A stretch of DNA of 64,000 nt. Source: Riptortus pedestris (lineage: Eukaryota > Arthropoda > Insecta > Hemiptera > Alydidae). Shown here piece by piece: positions 13,601 to 25,180 of this stretch. The stretch spans positions 133,858,001-133,922,000 of the forward strand of contig CM032228.1 of NCBI GenBank assembly GCA_019009955.1, in the 5' to 3' direction. The notes under the pieces are model-generated. The model did not search any database, was not told the origin of the DNA, and saw only the letters and a list, made by a program, of their open reading frames with translations. The position numbers and the translations under genes are program-made. Numbering within the stretch: position 1 is the first letter of the stretch; every line of letters starts with the position of its first letter.

Positions 13601-16600
13601 TTTTAGATTTTGATGATTAAGCACATAATAGTTTTCTCTCAGTCTAAGCAACGTGCCAAATTTCATTAAATTATAACAACTCTTATTGAAAATACAACTA
13701 TGTAAAATTGACTAAATATGTTCAAACTTGCTAAATGGCCAATATTTTATTTAGTACGTTCTCTTAACTATTTTAAATTAAGCTGGAGATATGAGCGAGG
13801 TGCCATTTTGTAACAATGTACATCTTTTTTTTATTGATATTATAACCCTTTATAGGTTGTAGAGAACTATTGTTTTCAAATTTTCATTTTAAAATTATGG
13901 AAAAAAGTATTTATTTGCATGCACTTTATGCTAATGCATCTAATTAGGATGAGTCCAGGGTACATGTTAAAACCCTTTTCTAGCCAGCATGGGTCCAAGG
14001 ATTTTATTTAGAGAGATTGTAAATTAATTTCTATTTTCTGTGTGGTAATCAAACCCATGACTATCAAGTATGTTATAGACCAAGGTCTTGGCTCACAGGA
14101 CTAGCCTGACTCCTAAATTTAGCAAAAAGAAAACAAAATGTAGGAAGTAGCTTTTATTATACTTCAGAGGTAAGCAAGGTTTAAAAATAGGTGGGTAATA
14201 TGTGTTTTCACATCAAAATAACTCCCTCTCCTAATTGAAAATTTAAATTCTCATATAGGCTGTGTTGTACTTTGCAATAGTTGACTGACAAATATGAAAT
14301 TCCATTGAAATTTTCCGAGCCATTTTTGATTGATTGAGTAAGAAAGGAGAGGGGGAGAGGCGAACTGACAAGCTTTCCCATTTTGATGCTATTGTTCATA
14401 GAATAGTTTGAAAAGTAGGGAGGGGGAGGGTTGAGGTCCATTTAGACCTTAAATAGGAAATCAGACAAACAAAGTTTTATTTATATAGATTGCCAGAACA
14501 GACACTTAATATTTGAAATGGAAACTATTATAATCACTTTTATGCCATTCTAATACCAGAATGAATTTTTTTATGGAAAAACTCTTAACACCCATTGCCC
14601 AATACTTCAAAAATGCCAAAAACACCCATGGACCTGTTAGGAGATAATGTAAAAGTGGAAGATCTTAACTGTTGGCTGGATGAGGAAGAAGATTGAACTC
14701 CCAACTCCTTGATTTTTACAGTCGTAATCTTGGATGTGTGGAGTCTTGTTTAAAAAAGAACTTGCTTCCTTTTCGTGGAGCCTCTCTGTACTCTCTCAAA
14801 TTGGGTAAATCCTCTGAGGTAATTGGTCTCTGAGACACTAACTTAAAACTGGACTATATCTTCAAAATTCCACCAAACCCAAATCATAACTTCTTTTTCC
14901 AAATTACTCTCATTTTGGGACAGGTGCTGGTGGTCTTAGTTGAATCTATTGTTTTTGGTTATTTTCCAAATACACCCATTTTTCATCACAATTTGTTTGA
15001 TGAAACAATTTTCATTTGGGTCTTTCAAAAGTGTTTCCACAAATTTCCACCCTCCATTCTGTCTGCTAAGGCATCAAATGTTGTGAAACACTTCTGTAGC
15101 TTCTGCAACTGAAATGAATGTCAAGCAAGTGATAAAAAACTGTACTTCGGGATAGTCCTAGTTCTGAAAAAGTTTCTGCATGCTTGTGGATAGATCTTTT
15201 TCTACATTCCCTGAATTGAGAGATTACAGGGTGTCAATACAATATTTTCTTTCAATATCGAAATCATCTTTGAATTCTTTATACCAAATCTCAGCAGCTT
15301 GAATAGACACTGCATCTGTCCCCCTCTACTTAACAGATTTCATGGGTCACATCTTCCATTTTGTATCTTAATTTAGTGTGAATTTACATGGCTTACTCAC
15401 TTGCTATAAGATGGAGAAAAATAAACAATGACTGCTCTCTTGTCAAAGTTCAGTTTAAGACTGTCTAATATAGTGCATTTAACATTTTAGATAAAATAGT
15501 TAAATACTACACATCTTTGCTTACATGATCTTCATTTATCTAGTAGCAAATAAACACACAGATTTTTAAATCACTCTCCTTTATAATATGAAAGAGCATA
15601 TACATTGTTGAAAATGACATCTTTCCTATATCTCTAACTTACTTAAAATATGACGAATTCATAATTAAAATACTGACCAGATGATTTTGGATGCATATAA
15701 AAACTGAGATGGTGAGATCAAATGTTTAGTTTGTTATTTGACAGATTGACTTAGTATTGAATTAGTTGTACTTCCTTGCTATTTAGAAATAATACTAGTA
15801 AAATAATTTGTAGATAAGTGATGCAGAGAAGGAAGCTGTTCCTGAGCACATAAAAAAAGCTGCCCGAGAAATGGGTCAAAAAGCATTCAAGAAAAAACTC
15901 GAGGAAATAAAGATGAGTGAATATGATGCTAAACTTTATGATCAGTATTCCATTCCTGTAAATCGACAGGTATTATTTCTGGCAGATATTAGTAATTCAT
16001 TTCAATTCTTTATTCTAACTTTATAGTTATCAATATTTAAATATCTTATATTGTTATTTTTAATGTTAAACATTATTTATTTCCTTTTTAAATTAAACAA
16101 TAAGTGAAGTAAAATTCTGAAAAGTTCTATATATAGTTGAGAAAGCTAATTGTCTTGTATAATAAGTTTGATAATTTTTGGTTGAGCAGGTTCAATCTTT
16201 GAGAGTCATATTAAGTAGTTTGCAATCTAAATCAAAGGAAAGGCAGTGGAGTCGACATCAAACGTCTGGAGAACTAGACGACACAAAGCTTATTGAAGGT
16301 ATTAATTACTATTATGGTTTCTTAGATTAAAACAATCAAATATATGGTAGTATGGTTAACGAGGAATGGTTATCTAAAATTGAAATTTTATAGGTTTAAC
16401 TGGAGAGAAAAATATTTACAGACGAAGAATGGACAAGGATCCTGAAATTGGTTCTCCACAGATGAAGCCAAAGCGTTTGAAAATTGTTGTAGATGTGTCT
16501 GGGAGTATGTACAGGTTTGTTGAATTTTAAGCTGTAAACAATGGTTTTGTGTACATGCTATTCTTTCTCAAGTATTCTCAGGCCATTCACTGAATAGCAA

Positions 16601-17525
16601 AGTTGAATGATTTCGGCTATTACTATGCTCGGAAAACATACATACATTATATTACAACATTCACATATAGACACTATATATACACACACACATGAAACAA
16701 AGATATATATGTGCCAGTGACTATGGGGCATTTCTTGGTATCTTGATTTTTTCCATATCTTTAAGGACTTTAAAAAGTCCGTCACGCAGGGGCTGCGTAA
16801 ACTAAGCACATTTCCCACATGAAATTTTACGACAGAGAAATTTCACACGAGTCGAGCAGTTAAGGAAACAGCTGAACTAGCTTTTGGCGGGAAAGTCACC
16901 CATCCGTTAGCCGCCCAGATTTAATAAAAATGCAAATATCTGGGTTAATATTCAAGATAGAGAATAAATGTATATATCAATATTTATAGTAAATGTAATT
17001 TGCAATAAGATTGATTCTGTACAATGATTTGATCCGACGTATAGTAATGGAGATATTTCGAAAATCCTCCCCTCTAAACCCCCCTCCCACTGGTCCGATT
17101 TTAAGCCGTTAACTTACTTGATCTTTTTTTTTTACTTGGCTGTCGACTAAATCTCGAGTTTGGTAATAATCAAACTAAAATTGCTCAAAATTTCTCTGGT
17201 ACTACTAACATTTTTATATAACCAGTCTTGGTGAAATATTAATCTTCTGCAACTATTGTCATATACATGTTTTTTCTACCTTGAACAATAACTGATTTCT
17301 TTGCATTTTTTGGTTCAGTGTTTTCGACCAACTCTCCCCCCCCCCCCTGCATTCTTCTTCTCTCCTACCTTGTTATGTGAGCACAACCTCAAGAGCTACT
17401 TTTTCTTAAGAAAACCCAATAAAAATGATCTTAGCTCCTTAATATTACTCTTATGAAAAACAAATACATTTAACCAAAATTGTAGAAAATTTAATTTTAT
17501 CTGTCTCTCTCTCTCTCTCTCCCTC

Positions 17526-17571
<46 letters not shown>

Positions 17572-18834
17572 GTAACCTCTGTCTGTACATTGATTTTGTT
17601 CACGAAATTTCACGATAACTTTTCGTTTCACATGTCATAGACACCATAACTGCATTTTGTTTCTTTCGTGTATGTTTGTTTGTTTGTTTGTTTGTTACCT
17701 TTTCACGCAAAAACGGCTGAACCGAATTTTATGAAACTTGGTATGTATATTACTACTAACCTAACTTAGACTTTAGGCTATATTAATATCCTCTGAGACG
17801 AACAGGAGTGGGGGTTATAAGGGAAGCCTGAAATTAAAAATAGCGATATTTCGTTTCCTGTTGGTTTTTCGGCAAATATGAACATAACAAAAGTTGTTTA
17901 TTTTGTTATTTAAAATAACTTTTGTTATATACACTTTTTTCGTATACTGAATTATAAACGAGATATACGCTAAAATCTATAGCGGAAGTTAACAATTTTA
18001 TTTGGGACAAAAGAGCCAACCGAAATAAATAAAACTCGGTACGTGTATTAGCACTAACGCCTTCCTTATAATAAGCCATACTAAGATTTCTAGGGACGGG
18101 CAGGAGTGGGGGTTATAAGGGAGGCCTGAAATTAAATATAGTGATATTTCGTTTCCTATTGGGGTTACAGCAAATATGCACATAACAAAAGTTGTTTATT
18201 TTGTTATTTAGAGAAACTTTTGTTATATACTCTATCGTCGTATACCGAAGTATAAAGGCGTTATACGCTAAAAATTATAGCGGGAGTCAAAATTTTATTT
18301 GGCACAAAAGAATCAACCGAACTAAATAAAACTCGGTACGTGTATTAGGACTAATGCCTTCATTATAACAAGCCCTACCAACATTTCTAGGGACGGGCAG
18401 GAGTGGGGGTTGTAAGGGAGATCTGAAATAAAAGCGGTATTTCGTTTTCTATTGGGTTTTCTGCAAATAAGAACATGCCAAAAGTTGTTTATTTTATTAT
18501 TTAGAGAAATTTTCTCAACAATTCTTTTTAATATGAACTATGAGGTACCTCACCGGGGAAAAAAAATTCAAATGTATGTTAATATTTTGTTCTTAATAAT
18601 TCAAATCTATGCATAATGCCCAGGAAACGGGAATTATGACAATATGGAGGACAGTGAAGACTTACATAAAAAAATAATTTGATTATTAACAAATCCACAG
18701 AAACAACGGGTATTAACCCTAAACACTGGGACGGGTAAATGTCAAAATATTATGCAAAGTAAAGCCTTGCCAAAAAAATGCCATCACCATTCAGGGTCAA
18801 ATTAATTCCCGAGCGAAGCCGGGTATCTGAGCTA

Positions 18835-18882
<48 letters not shown>

Positions 18883-21178
18883 TTCATACTGACCTTGTAT
18901 TTTTTTGCCACTGATTTATTATGATTCACAAAGATGTGGAGTAATATTTGCAACCTCAATAGCTTCTTTTTCTAAAGAAGCACTAAAAAAATGAAGTAGA
19001 ATAAAATGAATTAAATTCTTTTTAGGGGTATTGGAAGAATAATTTTTCAGTCCCAAGCCATACATTTTAGGCTCATTAGTACAGGATGTTTTAAGGGCGA
19101 TGGTTCTCTTCTTTACATTCATAACATTTTTTCATCAGAGCTTTTATATTTCTACATAATTACATTTTCATTTCACATTATATTTCTTTTAGGTTTAATG
19201 GGTATGATGGGCGTTTGGAACGAGAATTAGAAGCCATGATAATGGTAATGGAGGCTTTCCAAGGATTTGAATCTCGCATACAATATGATATTATTGGGCA
19301 TTCTGGTGAGTCTCCGTCTATTCCATTTGTTGACAAGAATCAGCCTCCTCAGAACAATAAAGAGAGACTAGATGTTCTTCGGGTAGGTGTATTTTTATTT
19401 TTATACTACTTCCTCTCAGAGAGATGGCAGTAAAATCCAAAACATTTCTATGTCATAATTTACCAAACCTGTTTATTCATGAAAAAAATGTTTATTTGCA
19501 TAGTGCTAAGAATAACACTTTTTTTAAAATTTTGAATCCCTTTCAATATCTATTCCTCCTAGCTCTCAATTAAACATTTCCATTGCTCCTTGTAATAACA
19601 GGAGTTATTTTCAAAGACTTTCTCAAATTCTAATCAGCTCATAGCATAGTTCTCTATAGTCTTGGTTTTTACTCTTGAATATTTGTATGAATGTATGTGT
19701 GTGTTTTGTTTCCTGGATTTTCATTAAGGTCCCCATACTTTGTGATAATACCAGAGTTCATACAAGTGAAGCAATCATCTTTCCATCCTTGTTACCAGGT
19801 GTAATCGGAAGCCTAAAATAAGTAAAAGGGTGCATTTTCGACATTCTCCATAGTTTTAAAATTTAAATAAATGTGCCATCATTTTTATTCATAATTTTGA
19901 ATGTAGTTGTGACTTTTGTACAGAGTTTTATAATTAGTTATTTTATTTCATATCCATTTTTATTGAATATTAATTATTTTAATCATTTGTAATTTCTTCT
20001 CACACTTTGGGATCATGCTATGTTTTGAGATAATTTATATTTGTAGATATGAAGAGTAGTTTTCTCATACTGTCAGCAGTTTCAGGCTAGATGAATCATG
20101 CTTCATGCATTTTTATTATATTGTAGAACATGCTATAAACTTTCAGTAAATAATTAATTGTCTGTCATTGTCCTCGTAGCTCAATGGTAGAGTGCTACAG
20201 TGAAGTAATATACAACTTCTGAATCAATTAATTAATCAATTAAGAAGTGCTCATCTATTTAATACTTATTATTTTTTCACATTTGGACTTTATTTTTCAG
20301 TACATGCATGCACATTCCCAGTTTTGTGAGTCTGGAGATTATACTCTTGAAGCTACTGAAGCTGCTGTAAAATCTCTAGCTGAAGAGGATTGTGACGAAG
20401 CCATCGTTATTATTCTTTCAGATGCCAATCTCTCCCGATATGCTATTCCAGCGAGAGAATTTGCTGAATCACTCACCATTGATCCAAAAGTTCAGGCATA
20501 TGCTATTTTCATTGGATCTTTGGGGAATGAAGCTACCAGGTAGTATCCATTTCTGAATTAGTATGTAAATTGTTTTTCAGTTATAATGTTGAAGGAATTT
20601 AAATATGTTTAAAAGGGTAAAAAAGATCAGGAAAAGTAAAATTGTTCTTAACATTTGAATCAGTCATTTTGCAAAATCACATTTTACTCTTTATTTTATG
20701 ACAAGTTCAATATTTATTTTATAAAACAACTTGTTTCTTAGAGATATATGTTGTTTCTCAGATGAACAAAATAAAAATCTTCCACAACCCATGTAGTGGT
20801 TCTTGAGGTCTTCTGGTATTGATATTGTTATTTTATTTTCTAACATCATTTTCGGATAATGTATTCTTGACTCCTTTCAGGAGTGGAAAGATTTTTTGAA
20901 TGAATTAGAAATAAAAAAATGAAAAGAATGTACCTATAACACCATGAAAAGTATAGTATGCTCATGAATTACGAAAGGGTGCCAAGATTACAAAACCCCT
21001 ATAACTCCTTTAACTTTGAAAAATACCAAGGTGAGATTGTAGGATATTTTTGCACAATGTATCCTCAATAAAAGTTCTGTAAAATATTAGGAATCATTTA
21101 CACACTCAGGAAAAGTGGTTAAGCCATTTTATTTGAGATTTATATATACATATAATATTTGTTATTGGCTGAAGTATG

Positions 21179-21257
<79 letters not shown>

Positions 21258-23536
21258 ACGTTTTTGTACTACCAAAATCAGTAATAAACGCTTTTAAGAG
21301 TTCTTTTGGATTGCAAAATTAAATACTCGCAAGTTTCACAGTTTTTATCACTGCAAAATTTATTTCACAATGCACAATAAACTTGGTGATTATTCTTAAT
21401 TACTACTCACAGTATACACTGATAGCGTTACTGTTCTTCAATGAGTCACAGTCCAATAATTCACTGAAATTCACAGAAAGACGGCACTGCACTGTCCTTT
21501 GCTTCGCGGCACTGCACTGTCTTCTACTTCGCGGCACTGCACTGTCCTTTACTTCGCGGCACTGCACTGTCTTATGCACGGCACTAAACTGTTACTTACA
21601 GTCACGGCATAACACTGTTCTTCTTATAAAAACACTTTACCGCACTGTACTAAGTCGCACTGTAGCACTGATGTGAACATCAAGACAGGTGAGAATAAAA
21701 CTGACCCTTCACGGCTGGCCCGAGCTCCTTTATATAGGGAGGCGGCATACATCAAAGGGGAATTGTCTAGTTCATTCGACGTCTGGCTGGAAGGTACTGG
21801 TCAGACCTAGAACATTCTTTCGGTCTCTTTGATCTACGTCACATTTTCCAAATACGCGACTCTCTCTCTCTCTCTGAAGGATTATTCATCTATTTAGTTT
21901 TCGCAACAATATATATATATATATATATATAGGGCGTCTCAAATAAAATGGCTTAACCACTTTTCCTGAGTGTGTAAATGATTCCTAATATTTTACAGAA
22001 ATTTTATTGAGGATACATTGTGCAAAAATATCCCACAATCTCACCTTGGTATTTTTCAAAGTTAAAGGAGTTATAGGGGTTTTGTAATCTTGGTACCCTT
22101 TCGTAATTCATGAGCATACTATACTTTTCATGGTGTTATAGGTACATTCTTTTCATTTTTTTTTTCTAATTCATTCAAAAAATCTTTCCACTCCTGAAAG
22201 GAGTCAAGAATACATTATCCGAAAATGATGTTAGAAAATAAAATAATAATATCAATACCATATATATAGGGTTGGGGAAAAAGTAAATTCGGTATTTTTC
22301 ATGTTTTTCAAAGCGCATTTATTTATATAAATTTTAGATATTAATCAATGATATATGCGCCGTTTTGATCGATGACCTTTTGCCATTTTTTCGGTAAAAC
22401 CATTATACCTTCTCTATAGAAGTTCTGTGATTTCTGGGCGATAAACTGAACCAAGTGATTTTCACAAGCCTCTTTTGATTCCAGCTTTACACCATTAAGA
22501 GAGTGCTGAAGAGAACGAAACAAGTGGTAGTCAGACAGTGCAAGGTCCGGGTATGGTGGATGCATCAAAACTTCCCAGTCAAACTCGTAATTTTTGCCGA
22601 GTCACCAAAGATGTGTGTGGTCTAACATTCTCGTGATGGAATACAACGCCTTTCCTATTGATCAATTCTGGCCGTTTATCTTGAATCTTCTGCTTCAACC
22701 GTATTAGTTGTTGGCAGTAGAGAGTCGAATCAATGGTTTGGCCAGGTTTGAGCAGCTCTTGATGAACAATGCCTTTCCAATCCCACCAAACAGTCAGCAT
22801 CACCTTCCTTAGTGTCAATCCAGGCTTTGCCACTGTTTGTGATGTTTCTCCGGGTTTCGACCACGATCTTTTTCGCACATTATTGTCACAAGTGGTCCAC
22901 TTTTCTTCACCTGTAATCATTCTTTTCAAAAATGGCTCGATTTCATTTCGGTTCACCAGTGATTCACAAATGGAAACTCTGTTCATTAAATTTTTTAGTT
23001 AATTCGTGTGGGACCCATATATCGAGCATCTTTTGGTATCCATTCTTATGTAAATGGGCCAAAACTGTTTCATGGTCGATGTTTAGCTCCATAGCGATGC
23101 CACGAGATGGCCTCAATTTTTTGAGGAATTTCATCGACTTGTTCAACAATTAACCTGCCAGGGCGAGGTTTATCATTAAGGTCAAAATTTCCTGAACGAA
23201 ATCGAGCAAACCAGTTCTGACACTGATGTTCACTTAAACAGACATCACCATAAACACCACACAATTTTCGATGAGCCTGAGCTGCATTTATTTCTTTTCG
23301 GAAGTAAAAAAGCAATACATGACGCAAATGGCCTTCTGGAATCTCCATTTTCAAAGTGCAATAACGTTTGGCTGAGTAAATGAATGAAACTGTAGAGATA
23401 TTTGGAATATTCTATGGACTATGACCTTTCAAACGTGGTATAGTATGACTTCACTGAATAAGGATTACAAGAGATAAGCGACTTTGATACACGACTATTG
23501 GGATAAACCGAAATTACTTTTTCCCCAACCCTATAT

Positions 23537-23588
<52 letters not shown>

Positions 23589-25121
23589 GTGTATGTGTTG
23601 AAAATGGAAACAGGAAGAACTTTTCATAAGAGGAAAAGCCCACAAAATTAGTTGTATTACATTTTTCAATCCAATGCATAATAGCACTTTATGTTTTAGC
23701 CTTCCTCTAAAATCGGACTCCTTCAGGTTTGTTTTGGTTATTAAAGAACTCGAGTTTCACTTAAATGTCTAAATTTCGAGTTTGGCTAATAAAAAAAAAA
23801 TAAAATGCAGTCTATAAAGCAGGGTTGGCTAACCTGCGAGATTCATCACACTTTTACAAAATATATTTATTTTATAATCAATTAATTAATTTTATATTAA
23901 TAGTGGAAACCAATATATTAAAAAAATAGATTATTTATGCATCCATATATTCAATAATTAACTATCGAAATTATGAGAAAAAAATAGCCTTGATTTTAAA
24001 AAAGTATGCTTGCCAATGTATATGAGATTGCCAGTTTTATTTATGAGTTTACAGTTATGAGTTCTCAGAATAATTAAATTATATTATGCAAATTGCTGAT
24101 GTACACACACCCTACATCTAACATTACAGTTTTATGTTTCACTACGTTGTTATATGCAGCCTGCAGAGTTATGATGTGCTTCCAAAGTGGCTAGGGGCCA
24201 TCTTTTGAGTTGGCCACCCTCACTTTAGAGCTTGACAGACAAATATAAATAAACATTAATAATAATATACACCTCTTCAAGAGTATATCAAATTTCTATC
24301 TAAAAATCCAGTCAGCCCATGGCTTGGAGAGATATCCTTTCTCAAGAGCAGTTTCATCTATACTGAGTTGAAGGCACAACCAGGCCCTAGACTCCATAGA
24401 TCAATAAATGGTTGCAATTGATAGTTTTAAAATAAACAGATTGCAGTCAATGTTAGCATTATAAAATTTACAAATTATTTTTCAAAATTCTTGATGAAAC
24501 AATAACAATATCTTTAAATAATTTGCCAATAAATTATAAATATGTAAAAACGTTTATCTTTTAAGCAGCAGATCAAATGGGAGGGGGAATTAAGTGACTA
24601 ATCTCAGTCTTTTTGTTTATACTTCTTTATAGAAATTTTCACACTATCAAAATCAGTATGCCTGAGTTTAAGATTGAAAAAAAAATTAAAAAAGTGTGAT
24701 TTTATGTTAATGATTATTTGTTAGGATATAGTATTTTAAGTGTTATTTGGTCAGTAATGATTTTAATCACAAAAATGCATGCAATGTTTCATAACTATGA
24801 ATTAATATGTTTTGGAGATAGGATGGTTATTGAAGCTGTATACTGTCCAAAAATTAGTCAGGTATGAGACTTATAATGTATGTAAGGTATGAGGTAAGCC
24901 TAAAAATAGAACTGAATTGTATTGTACTCTCATCTATAGATACATTCATACCCATTGTCATAGTGGTTTTCTTCTTCATTTCTCTTTTAGATTCATTTGT
25001 CACTTTTAGCAGATTTCCCTTAAGAGAAATCAGCTGTTGAGGTTGTACTTCCAACACGATTTTCTTCAAATACCCATTGATTCTACCTAGGAAATGACGA
25101 AAATGTGGTCTGTTCAAAATT

Positions 25122-25180
<59 letters not shown>

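Noticed and set aside
20177..20205. tRNA-like string GTCCTCGTAGCTCAATGG
   Set aside because: Only an A-box-like half is present; no B box and no acceptor stem.
24822..24861. Exon-like 40-bp segment (AG before, GTATGAG after) in the last VWA8 intron
   Set aside because: Its length is not a multiple of three and would break the frame into the well-conserved last exon; no family match.
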